A stretch of DNA of 64,000 bases from Rhodospirillaceae bacterium (GTDB taxonomy: Bacteria > Pseudomonadota > Alphaproteobacteria > Rhodospirillales > Rhodospirillaceae), in NCBI GenBank assembly GCA_947476925.1, contig CANJSF010000009.1:1-64000 (forward strand), written 5' to 3'. Under the pieces are notes generated by a model. That model had not been told where the DNA came from. It saw only the letters and a program-made list of their open reading frames with translations, and searched no databases. Below, piece by piece: positions 8,165 through 24,826 of the stretch; positions within the stretch are counted from its first letter, which is position 1, and each line of letters opens with the position of its first letter. A program made the position numbers and the translations under genes.

Positions 8165-11100
8165 ATGGCCAAATCCTTGAGCGGTCGTAAGCGCGTACGT
8201 AAAGATTTCGGGCGGATTCATATTGTCGCCCCCATGCCCAACTTGATCGAGGTGCAAAAAAGCTCCTACGACAAGTTCCTGCAGCCCGGAGCGCCACTTG
8301 ATGTGCGCCAGAAGTCTGGCTTGTGGGACGTGTTCAAGGGCGTGTTCCCGATTAAAGACTTTAGCGGTAAAGGCGAGCTGGAATTTGTCGGCTATGACCT
8401 CGAAGCGCCGAAGTATGACGTGGAAGAGTGCCGCCAACGCGGCATGACGTTCTCAGCTCCGCTGAAAGTCACGTTGCGCCTTGTCGTGTGGGATATCGAC
8501 GAACTGACGGGTGCTCGCTCGATCCGTGATATTAAAGAACAGGACGTTTACATGGGCGACATGCCGCTCATGACAGATACCGGCACGTTCATCATTAACG
8601 GCACCGAGCGCGTGATCGTGTCGCAGATGCATCGTTCGCCCGGCGTGTTCTTCGATCACGACAAAGGCAAAACCCATTCCTCGGGCAAATACCTGTTTGC
8701 TGCTCGTGTCATTCCGTACCGTGGTTCATGGCTCGATTTCGAATTCGATGCCAAAGACCTTGTTTATGTACGTATCGACCGCCGCCGCAAACTGCCGGTG
8801 ACGACATTGCTTTATGCGCTGGAAAGCCGCGAGACCGAAGATTTGCGCGTCAAGCGCGCCAAGCAAGGCAAGACCGTCGACATAACTGAAGTGCGCGGGA
8901 TGTCGTCGGAAGAAATTCTTAACTACTTCTACGAAGCGCAAAGCTTTAAGCGCGATAAAAAAGGCTGGGTCACGGCCTTCGATGCCCAAAAAATGAAGGG
9001 CATGAAGCTGCTGTTCCCGTTGATCGACGCTGATTCGGGCCGCGTGAAGGTGGAAGCTGGCGAAAAGTTATCGCCGCGCGTCGCGCTGAAACTGGAAAAA
9101 GAAGGCTTGAAAGAGCTGCGCGTACAGCCTGAAGAACTGGTTGGCCGTTATGCTGCCGAAGATGTGGTCAACACCAAGACCGGCGAAATCTACATCGAAG
9201 CGGGCGAGGAAATCACCGCCGAGACCGTAGGCGTGTTTGATGAAAACGACGTCGATCATTTCAAGACGCTGTTTATCGACGCCGTCAACGTTGGCCCTTA
9301 CATCCGCAACACATTGGCGCTCGACAAAAACACCAATCGTGACGAAGCGTTGGTGGACATTTACCGCGTGATGCGCCCCGGTGAACCGCCGACTTTGGAA
9401 ACCGCCGAAGCGTTGTTCCAAGGTTTATTCTTTGACTGCGAGCGTTATGACCTCTCGGCCGTTGGCCGCGTGAAAATGAACGCGCGTTTGAACCTAACCA
9501 ACGATGATGTGCCCGATACCACGCGTGTGCTGCGTAAAGACGACGTATTGCGCATCGTGAAAGTCTTGACCGACCTGAAGGACGGCAAAGGCGAAATCGA
9601 CGATATCGATCACTTGGGTAACCGTCGCGTGCGCTCGGTGGGCGAGTTGATGGAAAACCAATACCGCGTTGGCTTGCTGCGTATGGAGCGCGCAATCCGC
9701 GAACGTATGAGCTCGGTAGATATCGACACCGTGATGCCGCATGACCTGATCAATGCGAAACCGGCGGCAGCCGCTGTGCGCGAATTCTTTGGTTCGTCGC
9801 AGCTCTCGCAGTTTATGGATCAAACTAATCCGTTGTCGGAAGTCACGCACAAGCGTCGCCTTTCAGCCTTGGGACCAGGCGGTTTGACGCGTGAGCGCGC
9901 GGGCTTCGAAGTCCGCGACGTGCATCCCACGCACTATGGCCGTATTTGCCCAATTGAAACACCCGAAGGCCCGAACATCGGATTGATCAATTCGCTGGCC
10001 ACATATGCGCGTGTCAATCAATACGGCTTTATTGAAGCGCCTTATCGCAAAGTCGAAGACGGCCGCGCGACATCGGACGTCGTCTATCTCTCGGCGATGG
10101 AAGAAGGCCGCTACAACGTTGCGCAAGCTAACGAGCCGCTCGATCCACGCGGCAAGTTTGTCAATGATCTCGTGCAATGCCGTCACTCCGGCGACCTCGT
10201 CATCATCCCTGGCGCAGAAGTTCACTACATGGACGTCTCGCCCAAGCAATTGGTCTCGGTCGCTGCGGCGCTGATTCCATTCTTGGAAAACGATGACGCT
10301 AACCGCGCGTTGATGGGCTCGAACATGCAACGCCAAGCGGTGCCATTGATCCGCAGTGAAGCGCCGCTGGTCGGCACGGGAGTTGAAGAAGCGGTTGCCC
10401 GCGATTCCGGCGCGACAGTTGTCGCAGGTCGTTCAGGCGTTATTCAGCAGATCGATGCCACGCGTATTGTTGTGCGTGCGACAGCCGATACGTCGACAAC
10501 CACGCCGGGCGTTGATATCTATCGTTTGCAAAAATTCCAACGCTCGAATCAAAACACCTGCATCAATCAGCGTCCGTTAGTGAAGGTCGGTGATATCGTC
10601 TCGAAGGGCGATATTTTGGCCGATGGTCCGTCGACTGAGCTGGGTGAGCTGGCGCTTGGCCGTAACGTGCTTGTCGCGTTCATGCCTTGGAACGGTTACA
10701 ACTTCGAAGACTCGATTTTGATCTCTGAACGCATTGTTCGTGACGATGTGTTTACGTCGATCCACATCGAAGAATTCGAAGTCATGGCCCGTGACACCAA
10801 GCTTGGCCAAGAAGAAATCACGCGTGATATTCCCAACGTTGGTGAAGAAGCGCTGAAGAACATGGACGAAGCCGGCATCGTGTATGTCGGTGCGGAAGTG
10901 AAGGCTGGTGACATTCTGGTTGGTAAGGTCACACCAAAAGGTGAGTCGCCTGTCACGCCTGAAGAAAAGCTGCTGCGCGCGATCTTTGGTGAAAAAGCCT
11001 CAGACGTGCGTGACACGTCCTTGCGTGTTCCGCCGGGTGCCCAAGGCACCATCGTCGAAGTGCGCGTGTTTAACCGCCGCGGCGTAGATAAGGACGAGCG

Positions 11101-12346
11101 CGCGCTCGCCATTGAACGCGCCGAGATTGAGAAGTTGGCCAAAGATCGCGATGACGAGAAGGCGATTTTGGAGCGCAGCTTTTATGATCGTCTCAAAGAA
11201 TTGTTGATGGGTCGTAAGATTGTCTCGGGTCCCAAAGGCTTGAAGGGCGGCGGCAAAGTCACTGACGAGCTGCTGGCCGAGTACTCGCAGGGCCAATGGA
11301 AACAATTTGTCATTGCCCACGACGGCGCCATGGAAGAAATCGAAGAGATGAAGAAGTCTATCGATTATTCGGTTGGCCTCATCGATAAGCGCTTCGAAGA
11401 CCGCGTGGAGAAACTGCAACGCGGCGACGAGCTGCCTCCGGGCGTGCTGAAAATGGTCAAAGTGTTTGTGGCCGTGAAGCGCAAGCTTCAGCCGGGCGAC
11501 AAAATGGCCGGACGTCACGGCAACAAGGGTGTGATCTCGAAGATCGTCCCCATTGAAGATATTCCCTATCTGGAAGACGGCACGCCTGTCGACATCGTGC
11601 TCAATCCGCTAGGCGTGCCTTCGCGCATGAACGTCGGTCAAATTTTGGAAACCCACCTGGGTTGGGCTTGCCGCGCATTGGGCTTGCAAGTCGGTCAAAT
11701 GATCGATGCGCACAATGCGGGGCGTTCTGACCGCGATTTGCGTTCAACCTTAAAGAAAATCTATGGCGAAAAAGCCTACAAGGCCGAGTTCCAAGATCTC
11801 GACGACAAGACGCTCATTGAAGTGTCCGAGAACTTACGGCCGGGTATTCCTATCGCCACCCACGTGTTTGATGGCGCGCATGAAGCAGATATTGTGGAAA
11901 TGCTCGATAAAGCGGGTTTGGACTCCTCAGGCCAAGTCGCGCTGCATGATGGCATGACCGGTGAAGCGTTTAGCCGCAAGGTCACGGTTGGCTACATTTA
12001 TATGCTCAAGCTCCATCACTTGGTCGACGATAAGATCCACGCACGTTCGATTGGTCCTTACTCGCTGGTCACTCAACAGCCGTTGGGCGGCAAGGCGCAG
12101 TTCGGCGGTCAGCGTTTCGGAGAGATGGAAGTGTGGGCGCTCGAAGCTTATGGCGCGGCCTACACATTGCAGGAAATGTTAACGGTGAAGTCCGACGACG
12201 TTTCAGGCCGCACAAAAGTCTACGAAGCCATCGTGCGTGGCGAAGATACGTTCGAAGCTGGTATCCCCGAGTCCTTCAACGTCTTGGTGAAGGAAATGCG
12301 GTCACTGGGCTTGGATACGGAACTCAGCCACACGGGCGAAGCATAA
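8165..12346 (+). CDS. rpoB: DNA-directed RNA polymerase beta subunit
   Basis: 1393 residues; with beta' it forms the catalytic core. I start at the ATG at 8165, preceded by GAGG, giving the family N-terminus [16 protein letters not shown]. The rifampicin pocket around residue 546 reads [20 protein letters not shown] then LSALGPGG, all wild-type positions, so no classical resistance change is present. Other core motifs include [21 protein letters not shown]-like wording, [15 protein letters not shown], and the C-terminal [17 protein letters not shown] that contacts beta'. rpoC begins 83 bp downstream. Confidence 0.98.
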   Translation: MAKSLSGRKRVRKDFGRIHIVAPMPNLIEVQKSSYDKFLQPGAPLDVRQKSGLWDVFKGVFPIKDFSGKGELEFVGYDLEAPKYDVEECRQRGMTFSAPLKVTLRLVVWDIDELTGARSIRDIKEQDVYMGDMPLMTDTGTFIINGTERVIVSQMHRSPGVFFDHDKGKTHSSGKYLFAARVIPYRGSWLDFEFDAKDLVYVRIDRRRKLPVTTLLYALESRETEDLRVKRAKQGKTVDITEVRGMSSEEILNYFYEAQSFKRDKKGWVTAFDAQKMKGMKLLFPLIDADSGRVKVEAGEKLSPRVALKLEKEGLKELRVQPEELVGRYAAEDVVNTKTGEIYIEAGEEITAETVGVFDENDVDHFKTLFIDAVNVGPYIRNTLALDKNTNRDEALVDIYRVMRPGEPPTLETAEALFQGLFFDCERYDLSAVGRVKMNARLNLTNDDVPDTTRVLRKDDVLRIVKVLTDLKDGKGEIDDIDHLGNRRVRSVGELMENQYRVGLLRMERAIRERMSSVDIDTVMPHDLINAKPAAAAVREFFGSSQLSQFMDQTNPLSEVTHKRRLSALGPGGLTRERAGFEVRDVHPTHYGRICPIETPEGPNIGLINSLATYARVNQYGFIEAPYRKVEDGRATSDVVYLSAMEEGRYNVAQANEPLDPRGKFVNDLVQCRHSGDLVIIPGAEVHYMDVSPKQLVSVAAALIPFLENDDANRALMGSNMQRQAVPLIRSEAPLVGTGVEEAVARDSGATVVAGRSGVIQQIDATRIVVRATADTSTTTPGVDIYRLQKFQRSNQNTCINQRPLVKVGDIVSKGDILADGPSTELGELALGRNVLVAFMPWNGYNFEDSILISERIVRDDVFTSIHIEEFEVMARDTKLGQEEITRDIPNVGEEALKNMDEAGIVYVGAEVKAGDILVGKVTPKGESPVTPEEKLLRAIFGEKASDVRDTSLRVPPGAQGTIVEVRVFNRRGVDKDERALAIERAEIEKLAKDRDDEKAILERSFYDRLKELLMGRKIVSGPKGLKGGGKVTDELLAEYSQGQWKQFVIAHDGAMEEIEEMKKSIDYSVGLIDKRFEDRVEKLQRGDELPPGVLKMVKVFVAVKRKLQPGDKMAGRHGNKGVISKIVPIEDIPYLEDGTPVDIVLNPLGVPSRMNVGQILETHLGWACRALGLQVGQMIDAHNAGRSDRDLRSTLKKIYGEKAYKAEFQDLDDKTLIEVSENLRPGIPIATHVFDGAHEADIVEMLDKAGLDSSGQVALHDGMTGEAFSRKVTVGYIYMLKLHHLVDDKIHARSIGPYSLVTQQPLGGKAQFGGQRFGEMEVWALEAYGAAYTLQEMLTVKSDDVSGRTKVYEAIVRGEDTFEAGIPESFNVLVKEMRSLGLDTELSHTGEA

Positions 12347-12417
12347 ACGTCGAGCTACGGTTAAGAATTGCGCGGTGCCCTTCGGGGTGCCGCGCTGGAA
12401 CAAGCGAACTCCTTTAG

Positions 12418-16578
<4,161 letters not shown>

Positions 16579-16600
16579 GGGTTGAGAAATTATATTTCGT

Positions 16601-16629
16601 AAAAGGGGGCCTTTGGCCCCCTTTTATTT
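16601..16629 (+). terminator. Intrinsic terminator of the rpoBC operon
   Basis: A perfect 11-bp stem AAAAGGGGGCC (16601-16611) and GGCCCCCTTTT (16615-16625) with a 3-nt loop, followed by ATTTT. It begins 22 bp after the rpoC stop and separates rpoBC from the str operon. Confidence 0.9.
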
Positions 16630-16695
16630 TGCAATACTGCGAGATTCAGAGATCGAAGCCCCTGAAAAACTGTCAAAAAATGCCATTAACCGCGC

Positions 16696-16724
16696 TTGAC
16701 GCCCCAATACCCCCTCACTATAAC
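16696..16724 (+). promoter_or_regulatory. Sigma70-type promoter of the str operon
   Basis: TTGACG (16696-16701) and TATAAC (16719-16724) with an optimal 17-base spacer, directly after the rpoC terminator. It would drive rpsL-rpsG-fusA-tuf and perhaps the following S10 genes, with a leader of about 240 nt. Confidence 0.8.
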
Positions 16725-16827
16725 ACCGGCACTCGAAGGCGTCCGGTGGTAGAGCCGACTTTGCGCTCTAGACGAGGAACGTAGTCGATTAGCTGAGAAA
16801 AAATTAGGTCTTCGTGACCTGTTGTTA

Positions 16828-16872
16828 CCGGGAATGGGCCCGGCGTTGTGGCCCGTGTATTCCGGTTTTTTC
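16828..16872 (+). terminator. Terminator-like hairpin within the rpsL leader
   Basis: An outer stem ACCGG(G)AAT (16828-16836) with ATTCCGGT (16860-16867) encloses an inner GGGCC (16837-16841) and GGCCC (16851-16855) stem. Six T residues run from 16867 to 16872. It lies about 140 nt into the leader and 100 nt before rpsL, so it looks like an attenuator rather than an operon end. Confidence 0.55.
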
Positions 16873-16973
16873 GCGTCGGGTGTTTACGCGCCGGTTGGCT
16901 TGCGCGCGTGACCAGATGTGAAGCTTAGCGCTTGAGATGCTGCCGACAGAACGAACAAAAGGGTTAGACGTCG

Positions 16974-17345
16974 ATGCCGACAATCAACCAGTTGGTCCGC
17001 AAGGGCCGCCAAAGTCCGGTTAACCGTAATAAGGTTCCCGCCTTGCAAAGCTCGCCGCAAAAACGTGGCGTTTGCACGCGCGTCTATACAACGACCCCCA
17101 AGAAGCCGAACTCAGCGCTGCGCAAAGTCGCGCGCGTTCGCCTGACCAACCATTTCGAAGTCACCAGCTACATTCCCGGCGAAGGTCACAACCTTCAAGA
17201 ACACTCTGTTGTCATGATCCGTGGCGGCCGCGTGAAAGATTTGCCGGGCGTTCGCTATCACATCATCCGCGGTACGCTTGATACACAAGGTGTCACTGCC
17301 CGCCGCCAGCGCCGTTCGAAATACGGCGCGAAGCGTCCGAAATAA
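16974..17345 (+). CDS. rpsL: 30S ribosomal protein S12
   Basis: 123 residues, the usual length. Part of the decoding centre. The loops that carry streptomycin-resistance changes are wild type ([12 protein letters not shown], and [13 protein letters not shown] with the Asp that is methylthiolated in other species). Head of the str operon, 27 bp before rpsG. Confidence 0.98.
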   Translation: MPTINQLVRKGRQSPVNRNKVPALQSSPQKRGVCTRVYTTTPKKPNSALRKVARVRLTNHFEVTSYIPGEGHNLQEHSVVMIRGGRVKDLPGVRYHIIRGTLDTQGVTARRQRRSKYGAKRPK

Positions 17346-17372
17346 GACGCGAGAAGGGAGCAAGTCGCCACC

Positions 17373-17843
17373 ATGTCACGCCGCCGCCAAGCAGATAAAC
17401 GTCCGCAATTGCCCGACGCCAAGTACGGTGACTTTGTCATCGCGAAGTTCATCAGCACCGTCATGATGCACGGTAAGAAGGGTGTCGCCGAAACTATTGT
17501 TTACGGCGCGCTCGATAAGCTGAGCAAAAAAGCAGGCGGCGATGCTCTGAAAACGTTCCACGACGCAATTGAGAATATTAAGCCGACTGTTGAAGTGCGT
17601 TCGCGCCGCGTTGGTGGTGCAACTTATCAGGTGCCCGTTGAAGTGCGCACCGAGCGCCGCCAAGCCCTGGCTTTCCGTTGGTTGGTTCAATATGCGCGCG
17701 AGCGTAACGAATCGACAATGATTGATCGTTTGTCTGCCGAGCTGATGGACGCCTCTGCCAACCGCGGCGGCGCTGTCAAAAAGCGCGAAGACACACACCG
17801 CATGGCTGAAGCTAATCGCGCCTTCTCGCACTATCGCTGGTAA
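17373..17843 (+). CDS. rpsG: 30S ribosomal protein S7
   Basis: 156 residues, the usual length. It nucleates assembly of the 30S head and lines the E site. Signatures [16 protein letters not shown] and the C-terminal FSHYRW are present. It lies between rpsL and fusA; in E. coli S7 represses this operon from the rpsL-rpsG spacer. Confidence 0.98.
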   Translation: MSRRRQADKRPQLPDAKYGDFVIAKFISTVMMHGKKGVAETIVYGALDKLSKKAGGDALKTFHDAIENIKPTVEVRSRRVGGATYQVPVEVRTERRQALAFRWLVQYARERNESTMIDRLSAELMDASANRGGAVKKREDTHRMAEANRAFSHYRW

Positions 17844-17870
17844 CGAATTCCGGACCATTTAGAGTTTACA

Positions 17871-19949
17871 ATGAGCGAAAAGACTCCTCTCGAGCGTTAC
17901 CGCAACATCGGCATCATGGCCCACATTGATGCCGGGAAAACCACGACTACGGAACGCGTGCTTTATTATACCGGTCGTTCGCACAAGATCGGCGAAGTTC
18001 ACGATGGCGCAGCCACCATGGACTGGATGGAGCAAGAGCAAGAGCGCGGAATTACCATTACGTCGGCCGCTACGACCTGCTTCTGGAAAGACCATCGCAT
18101 CAACATCATCGATACTCCTGGCCACGTCGACTTCACGATTGAAGTTGAACGCAGCCTTCGTGTTCTTGATGGTGCTTGCACAGTGTTTGACGGCGTTGCT
18201 GGCGTTGAGCCGCAATCTGAAACGGTGTGGCGTCAGGCCGACAAATACAACGTTCCCCGCATGTGTTTCGTCAACAAGATGGACCGCATGGGCGCGAACT
18301 TCTACCGTTGCGTCGACATGATTGTTGACCGCCTTGGCGCTCGCCCGATGGTGCTGACACTGCCCATCGGTGTTGAAGCCGAATTCACGGGCGTTGTTGA
18401 CCTCGTGAAGATGAAAGCCCTGATCTGGAAGGGCGAAGATTTGGGCGCGAAATTCGACGAAGTCGAAATTCCGGCCGACCTTCTTGAAAAGGCAAAGCAA
18501 TACCGCACGACAATGGTTGATATGGCCGTTGAGCTGGATGATGCGGCCATGGAAGCTTACCTCGATGGCAAAGAGCCATCTGAAGAAGTGCTCCACGCTT
18601 GTATTCGCAAAGGCACGATTAGCCAAAAATTCGTTCCCGTCATTTGCGGCTCGGCATTCAAAAACAAAGCTGTTCAAGTTTTGCTCGATTGCGTTGTTCG
18701 CTATCTCCCATCTCCGCTCGACCTGCCGCCCGTTAAAGGGCTGTTGCTCGACGACGTGACCGAAGCAAGCCGCAAAGCCGACCCGTCCGAGCCCTTCGCT
18801 GGTTTGGCCTTCAAGATTATGACCGACCCGTATGTCGGCAGCTTGACGTTCGTGCGCATTTACTCCGGCAAGCTCGAAAGTGGCACGGGCGTGCTGAATT
18901 CGATCAAAGACAAAAAAGAGCGTATTGGCCGTATGTTGTTGATGCATGCCAATAACCGCGAAGAAATCAAATCGGCCACCTGCGGCGACATCGTTGCCCT
19001 CGTTGGCATGAAAGACACCACCACTGGCGATACGCTGTGTGATGTGGATAAGCCGATCATCCTCGAGCGTATGATTTTCCCCGAGCCCGTGATCGAAGTC
19101 GCTGTCGAGCCAAATTCCAAAGCCGACGTCGAGAAAATGGGCATCGCGCTGTCGCGCTTGGCGGCAGAAGATCCTTCGTTCCGCGTTACTTCCGATCAAG
19201 AAAGCGGTCAAACGATCATCAAGGGAATGGGCGAACTGCACCTTGAAATCATCGTCGATCGCATGAAGCGCGAATTTAAGGTTGAAGCCAACGTTGGCGC
19301 GCCGCAAGTGGCCTATCGCGAAACCATCAGCCGCGTTTACGACGTTGACTACACTCATAAAAAGCAATCAGGCGGCTCGGGCCAGTATGCCCGTGTTAAA
19401 ATCCGCTTTGAGCCGCTGCCACCTGGCTCGGGCTATGTGTTCGAGAATGAGGTCATCGGCGGCTCGGTGCCCCGTGAATACATTCCTGGCGTTCAGAAGG
19501 GCTTAGCGGCCTCGATTGGTAACGGTGTCATCGCCGGCTTCCCAGTCACTGATTTCAAGGCAACCTTGCACGACGGCGCCTATCACGACGTTGACTCTTC
19601 GGCGCTGGCATTCGAAATCGCAGCGCGCGCAGCTTTTCGCGAAGGCATTCCGCATGCGTCCCCGAAATTGCTCGAGCCGATCATGAAGGTCGAAGTTGTC
19701 ACCCCGGAAGACTACATGGGCGACATCATCGGCGATTTGAACAGCCGTCGCGGCCAAGTTGGTGGAATGGACAGCCGCGGTAACGCGCGCGTCATCAGCG
19801 CCATGGTGCCGTTGGCCAATATGTTTGGTTACGTCAACACGCTGCGGTCCATGAGCCAGGGCCGTTCCCAGTTCACAATGGAATTCCACCATTATGAACA
19901 GGTGCCAAACAACGTATCTGATGAGATCAAAGCCAAGATGGCGGGCTAA
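17871..19949 (+). CDS. fusA: Translation elongation factor G
   Basis: 692-residue GTPase that drives tRNA-mRNA translocation and, with RRF, ribosome recycling. The P loop AHIDAGKT lies at residues 17-24, followed by RGITITSAA (switch I), DTPGHVDF (G3) and NKMDRMGA (G4). Domain IV contains the [12 protein letters not shown] loop. Full-length, start ATG near a purine-rich site, 27 bp after rpsG. Confidence 0.98.
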   Translation: MSEKTPLERYRNIGIMAHIDAGKTTTTERVLYYTGRSHKIGEVHDGAATMDWMEQEQERGITITSAATTCFWKDHRINIIDTPGHVDFTIEVERSLRVLDGACTVFDGVAGVEPQSETVWRQADKYNVPRMCFVNKMDRMGANFYRCVDMIVDRLGARPMVLTLPIGVEAEFTGVVDLVKMKALIWKGEDLGAKFDEVEIPADLLEKAKQYRTTMVDMAVELDDAAMEAYLDGKEPSEEVLHACIRKGTISQKFVPVICGSAFKNKAVQVLLDCVVRYLPSPLDLPPVKGLLLDDVTEASRKADPSEPFAGLAFKIMTDPYVGSLTFVRIYSGKLESGTGVLNSIKDKKERIGRMLLMHANNREEIKSATCGDIVALVGMKDTTTGDTLCDVDKPIILERMIFPEPVIEVAVEPNSKADVEKMGIALSRLAAEDPSFRVTSDQESGQTIIKGMGELHLEIIVDRMKREFKVEANVGAPQVAYRETISRVYDVDYTHKKQSGGSGQYARVKIRFEPLPPGSGYVFENEVIGGSVPREYIPGVQKGLAASIGNGVIAGFPVTDFKATLHDGAYHDVDSSALAFEIAARAAFREGIPHASPKLLEPIMKVEVVTPEDYMGDIIGDLNSRRGQVGGMDSRGNARVISAMVPLANMFGYVNTLRSMSQGRSQFTMEFHHYEQVPNNVSDEIKAKMAG

Positions 19950-19997
19950 GCCGTCAAACTACTGTCGCATTAACACTGTTCTAGTCTGGAGAGAGCC

Positions 19998-21188
19998 ATG
20001 GGTAAGGAAAAGTTTAACCGTAATTTGCCGCACTGCAACGTCGGCACGATTGGTCACGTTGACCACGGCAAGACATCGCTGACGGCAGCGATCACGAAGG
20101 TTTTGGCCGAGACGGGTGGTGCGACGTTCACAGCGTACGACCAAATCGATAAGGCGCCAGAAGAAAAGGCACGCGGGATCACAATCTCAACGGCGCACGT
20201 TGAGTACACCACCAAAAACCGCCACTACGCGCACGTGGATTGCCCCGGTCACGCCGACTACGTGAAAAACATGATCACCGGCGCCGCCCAAATGGATGGC
20301 GCGATCTTGGTGGTCTCGGCTGCTGACGGCCCGATGCCCCAAACCCGCGAACACATCTTGTTGGCCCGCCAGGTTGGCGTTCCCTCGATTGTCGTGTTCC
20401 TCAATAAGGTTGACCAAGTTGACGACCCGGAACTGCTGGAACTCGTCGAGATGGAAATTCGCGAACTTCTGACGAAGTACGAATTCCCCGGCGACACCAT
20501 TCCGATCATTAAGGGTTCGGCTTTGGCCGCCCTTGAAGGCAAGACTCCTGAGATTGGTCATGATGCGATCTTGAAGCTGATGCAGGCGGTGGACGAGTAC
20601 ATTCCCCAGCCCGCACGCGCTAAAGACAAGCCGTTCTTGATGCCGATCGAAGACGTGTTCTCGATTTCGGGCCGTGGAACAGTTGTCACGGGTCGTGTCG
20701 AACGCGGCATCGTGAAGGTTGGCGAAGAAATCGAAATCGTCGGTTTGAAGCCGACGGTTAAGACGGTCGTGACCGGCGTTGAAATGTTCCGCAAGTTGCT
20801 CGATCAGGGCGAAGCGGGCGACAACATCGGCGCGCTGTTGCGCGGCACGAAGCGTGAAGACGTCGAGCGCGGCCAAGTTTTGGCTGCTCCCGGCTCGATT
20901 ACGCCGCACACCAAGTTCAAGTGCTCATGCTACATCCTGAGCAAGGACGAAGGTGGCCGCCATACGCCGTTCTTCTCGAACTATCGTCCGCAGTTTTACT
21001 TCCGCACCACCGACGTCACCGGCACGATTGAGTTGCCGGCTGGCACCGAGATGGTGATGCCTGGTGATAACATCACCATGCAGGTCAACCTGATTGCCCC
21101 GATTGGTATGGACGAAGGCTTGCGTTTCGCCATCCGCGAAGGCGGCCGCACCGTCGGTTCGGGCGTCGTCGCTAGCATTATTGAGTAA
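19998..21188 (+). CDS. tuf: Translation elongation factor Tu
   Basis: 396-residue GTPase that delivers aminoacyl-tRNA to the ribosome. The P loop GHVDHGKT spans residues 19-26; DCPGHADY and NKVDQVDD are the G3 and G4 motifs. Start ATG preceded by GGAGAG. It is the only tuf copy in this window; the second slot common in proteobacteria, beside tRNA-Trp, is empty here. Confidence 0.98.
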   Translation: MGKEKFNRNLPHCNVGTIGHVDHGKTSLTAAITKVLAETGGATFTAYDQIDKAPEEKARGITISTAHVEYTTKNRHYAHVDCPGHADYVKNMITGAAQMDGAILVVSAADGPMPQTREHILLARQVGVPSIVVFLNKVDQVDDPELLELVEMEIRELLTKYEFPGDTIPIIKGSALAALEGKTPEIGHDAILKLMQAVDEYIPQPARAKDKPFLMPIEDVFSISGRGTVVTGRVERGIVKVGEEIEIVGLKPTVKTVVTGVEMFRKLLDQGEAGDNIGALLRGTKREDVERGQVLAAPGSITPHTKFKCSCYILSKDEGGRHTPFFSNYRPQFYFRTTDVTGTIELPAGTEMVMPGDNITMQVNLIAPIGMDEGLRFAIREGGRTVGSGVVASIIE

Positions 21189-21197
21189 GACTAAGAC

Positions 21198-21228
21198 CGG
21201 CATCCCTGCGTAGCCCGCAGGGATGCCG
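21198..21228 (+). promoter_or_regulatory. Perfect 13-bp hairpin between tuf and rpsJ
   Basis: CGGCATCCCTGCG (21198-21210) and CGCAGGGATGCCG (21216-21228) form a perfect stem with loop TAGCC, starting 10 bp after the tuf stop. No T tract follows, so it is more likely an mRNA-stability or processing element, or part of the S10 leader, than an intrinsic terminator. Confidence 0.55.
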
Positions 21229-21277
21229 ATCAACTTCGAATATCTGAGTTTGGACATACCCGGCTGGAATTAACGTC

Positions 21278-21589
21278 ATGATCGATAGTCAAAACATCCG
21301 CATTCGCCTGAAGGCGTTCGACCATCGCGTGCTCGATCAATCCACTAAGGAGATCGTGAGCACGGCGAAGCGTACGGGCGCACAAGTGCGCGGACCAATT
21401 CCGCTGCCAACACGGATCGAGAAGTTCACGGTTAACCGTTCGCCGCACGTCGACAAAAAGTCGCGCGAACAATTTGAAATTCGGACGCATCGCCGTTTGC
21501 TCGACATCGTCGACCCGACGCCGCAAACCGTTGATGCGTTGATGAAACTCGACCTCGCCGCCGGCGTAGACGTCGAGATTAAGCTGTAA
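21278..21589 (+). CDS. rpsJ: 30S ribosomal protein S10
   Basis: 103 residues, as in E. coli. 30S head protein and, as NusE, the partner of NusB and NusG in antitermination and coupling. Signatures: [16 protein letters not shown] and [14 protein letters not shown]. First gene of the S10 cluster, 89 bp after tuf. Confidence 0.98.
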   Translation: MIDSQNIRIRLKAFDHRVLDQSTKEIVSTAKRTGAQVRGPIPLPTRIEKFTVNRSPHVDKKSREQFEIRTHRRLLDIVDPTPQTVDALMKLDLAAGVDVEIKL

Positions 21590-21599
21590 GGTGATTCAC

Positions 21600-22307
21600 A
21601 TGCGCACGGGTCTCGTCGCAAAGAAGGTGGGTATGACCCGCCTGTTTAATCAAGAAGGCAACGAAGTGCCGGTGACCGTTCTGGATGTGAACGGTGTGCA
21701 GGTTGTTGCTCAACGCACACAGGAGAAGGACGGTTACACCGCTCTTCAACTGGGCATTGGAGCACGCAAGCCATCGCGCGTCAGCAAGCCTTTGCGTGGC
21801 CAATATGCCAAGTCGAAGGTTGAGCCGAAGCAAAAGCTCGTTGAGTTTCGCGTTGACGCCAAGAACATGGTCGATGTCGGTGCCGAATTGGCCGCCTCAC
21901 ACTTCGTGCCAGGTCAATTCGTCGATGTTGCCGGTACCACAATCGGTAAGGGTTTTGCTGGCGCCATGAAGCGTTGGAACTTCCGTGGTTTGGAAGCCAG
22001 CCACGGCGTTTCGGTCTCTCACCGTTCGCATGGTTCAACCGGCCAACGCCAAGACCCCGGCAAAGTGTTCAAAGGCAAGAAGATGGCCGGTCACTTGGGT
22101 GTCGAGCGCGTGACTGTGCAAAATTTGAAAGTCGTCTCGGTTGATGACGACAAAGGCTTTGTGTTCCTGCAGGGCGCTATTCCTGGTTTCGAAGGCGGCT
22201 ACGTGATGGTGTTCGATGCCGTGAAGAAGAAGCTGCCCGAGAAGCTGCCACTGCCAGCGGGCCTGAAGGCCAAAGCTGCGGCAGCCGATGCCGAGAAGAA
22301 GGGCTAG
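21600..22307 (+). CDS. rplC: 50S ribosomal protein L3
   Basis: 235 residues, longer than E. coli L3 (209) through an alanine/lysine-rich C-terminal tail. Early-assembly protein reaching toward the peptidyl transferase centre. I start at the ATG at 21600 ([14 protein letters not shown]), 5 bases after AAGGTGA; a GTG 9 bases upstream is the alternative. The loop [20 protein letters not shown] is conserved. Confidence 0.96.
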   Translation: MRTGLVAKKVGMTRLFNQEGNEVPVTVLDVNGVQVVAQRTQEKDGYTALQLGIGARKPSRVSKPLRGQYAKSKVEPKQKLVEFRVDAKNMVDVGAELAASHFVPGQFVDVAGTTIGKGFAGAMKRWNFRGLEASHGVSVSHRSHGSTGQRQDPGKVFKGKKMAGHLGVERVTVQNLKVVSVDDDKGFVFLQGAIPGFEGGYVMVFDAVKKKLPEKLPLPAGLKAKAAAADAEKKG

Positions 22308-22311
22308 CGTC

Positions 22312-22932
22312 ATGAAATGCGATGTCATTACGCTCGATAAAAAGAGCGCCGGTTCGATTGATCTGCCCGACGATTTGTTCGGCGTGGAAGTCCGGAAGGA
22401 TATTTTGCACCGTGTTGTGAATTGGCAGTTGGCCAAGCGCCGTGCGGGTACGCACAAGACCAAAACCCAAAGCGAGATCAGCGGCACCACGAAAAAGCCG
22501 TTCGCTCAGAAGGGCGGCGGTCGTGCCCGTCAAGGTTCGATGCGCTCGCCGCAGTTCCGTGGTGGTGCAACCATTTTTGGGCCAGTGGTTCGTAGCCACG
22601 GATTTTCGTTACCCAAAGCCATTCGCCGCCTGGGTTTGATGTCGGCTCTGTCGTCAAAAGCTAAAGACGGCAAGCTGATTGTGCTCGACGAAGCCAAGTT
22701 GGCCAAATCGAAGACCAAAGACCTGGTTGGCAGCTTCAAGAAGCTCGGCTGGACGTCGGTGTTGATCATCGATGGCCCGCAAATTGATGACGCGTTTGCC
22801 AAAGCGGCCCGCAACATCAAAGGCATTGATATTCTGCCCAGCCAAGGGGCCAACGTTTACGACATTCTGCGCCGCGACACCTTGGTGCTGACCAAGGCTG
22901 CCGTAGCGAAGTTACAGGAACGCCTGTCATGA
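22312..22932 (+). CDS. rplD: 50S ribosomal protein L4
   Basis: 206 residues. L4 lines the exit tunnel through its extended loop ([20 protein letters not shown]); in E. coli it also represses the S10 operon. Start ATG 4 bp after the rplC stop gives [11 protein letters not shown]; an upstream in-frame start would overlap rplC. Its stop overlaps the start of rplW. Confidence 0.97.
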   Translation: MKCDVITLDKKSAGSIDLPDDLFGVEVRKDILHRVVNWQLAKRRAGTHKTKTQSEISGTTKKPFAQKGGGRARQGSMRSPQFRGGATIFGPVVRSHGFSLPKAIRRLGLMSALSSKAKDGKLIVLDEAKLAKSKTKDLVGSFKKLGWTSVLIIDGPQIDDAFAKAARNIKGIDILPSQGANVYDILRRDTLVLTKAAVAKLQERLS

Positions 22933-23264
22933 GAAAAAGAACCAAGAAAGCAGTGACGCCGAAAGACGGCCCGATTGATCCGGCGCTGTATGACGTGCTC
23001 AGCGCGCCGATGATCACTGAAAAGGCGACCATGGCATCGCAGTATAACCAAGTGATGTTCCGTGTGCCGTTGACGGCTACCAAGCCGATCATCAAGCGTG
23101 CGGTTGAAGCGTTGTTCAAAGTCGACGTCACAGCCGTAAATACCTTGATCACCAAGGGAAAGACCAAACGCTTCCGTGGCCTGCCAGGCCGCCGCAGCGA
23201 TGTGAAAAAAGCGATCGTGACACTGGCCGAAGGTCAGTCAATCGACGTGACGACGGGACTCTAA
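22929..23264 (+). CDS. rplW: 50S ribosomal protein L23
   Basis: 111 residues, about ten longer at the N-terminus than E. coli L23 (basic [10 protein letters not shown]). Sits at the tunnel exit and docks SRP and trigger factor. Start codon overlaps the rplD stop (ATGA), implying translational coupling. Confidence 0.96.
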   Translation: MRKRTKKAVTPKDGPIDPALYDVLSAPMITEKATMASQYNQVMFRVPLTATKPIIKRAVEALFKVDVTAVNTLITKGKTKRFRGLPGRRSDVKKAIVTLAEGQSIDVTTGL

Positions 23265-23267
23265 GCC

Positions 23268-24104
<837 letters not shown>

Positions 24105-24118
24105 GGCGGAGGACTCTA

Positions 24119-24427
24119 ATGGCTCGTTCAGTCTGGAAAGGCCCGTTCGTCGACGGTTATCTGCTGAAGAAAGCAGAAGCCGTGCGCGGCAAGGGTCGCA
24201 ACGAAGTGATCAAAATTTGGTCACGCCGTTCGACTATTCTGCCCCAGTTCGTGGGTCTGACGTTTGGCGTGCACAATGGCCACAAACACATGCCCGTGAT
24301 TGTGACCGAGAATATGATCGGCCATAAGTTTGGTGAATTTGCGCCAACTCGCTCGTTCCACGGCCACACGGCTGCCACGGCTGGCGACAAGAAGGCGTCG
24401 CCGGCTCCTGCGGCGAAGAAGGCCTAA
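24119..24427 (+). CDS. rpsS: 30S ribosomal protein S19
   Basis: 102 residues, with an alanine/lysine-rich C-terminal tail beyond the 92-residue E. coli form. 30S head protein contacting S13. Starts [29 protein letters not shown] lies just upstream. Signature [16 protein letters not shown] is intact. Confidence 0.98.
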   Translation: MARSVWKGPFVDGYLLKKAEAVRGKGRNEVIKIWSRRSTILPQFVGLTFGVHNGHKHMPVIVTENMIGHKFGEFAPTRSFHGHTAATAGDKKASPAPAAKKA

Positions 24428-24430
24428 GTC

Positions 24431-24826
24431 ATGAGCAAAAAAGCAGCTCCTCGTCGTGTCGGTGATACTGAAGCGCGTGCCTTCGGTCGTTCGATCCGCA
24501 TCAGCCCGCGCAAACTGAATTTGGTTGCCGAAAGCATTCGCGGCAAGTCGGCGGACAAAGCCTTGGCCGAGTTGGAATTCTCGCCGCGCCGCATTTCGCG
24601 CGTGGTCAAGACCGTGCTGGAATCGGCCATCGCCAATGCTGAAAACAATCATCAGCTTGATGTTGACCAATTGTTTGTCTCGGAAGCTTTCGTTGGCAAA
24701 TCGTTGATTATGAAGCGCTTTAGCCCACGTGCGCGTGGCCGCGTTGGTAAGATCGTGAAGCCATTTAGCAATCTGACCATCGTTGTGCGCGAAAAGAGCG
24801 AGACTGAATCTAAGGAGCGTGCCTAA
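24431..24826 (+). CDS. rplV: 50S ribosomal protein L22
   Basis: 131 residues, extended at both ends relative to E. coli (110). Its beta-hairpin ([16 protein letters not shown]) lines the exit tunnel and is the usual macrolide-resistance site. The stop overlaps the rpsC start by one base, so translation is coupled. Confidence 0.97.
   Translation: MSKKAAPRRVGDTEARAFGRSIRISPRKLNLVAESIRGKSADKALAELEFSPRRISRVVKTVLESAIANAENNHQLDVDQLFVSEAFVGKSLIMKRFSPRARGRVGKIVKPFSNLTIVVREKSETESKERA

Noticed and set aside
9799-9900. Possible rifampicin-resistance change in rpoB
   Set aside because: All classical resistance positions read as wild type.
17080-17260. Possible streptomycin-resistance change in rpsL
   Set aside because: The two Lys-containing loops match the sensitive wild-type sequence.
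17859-19367. 502-codon open frame antisense to fusA
   Set aside because: It lies wholly over a conserved gene on the other strand, has no ribosome binding site and no recognisable domains; codon bias of the sense gene explains it.
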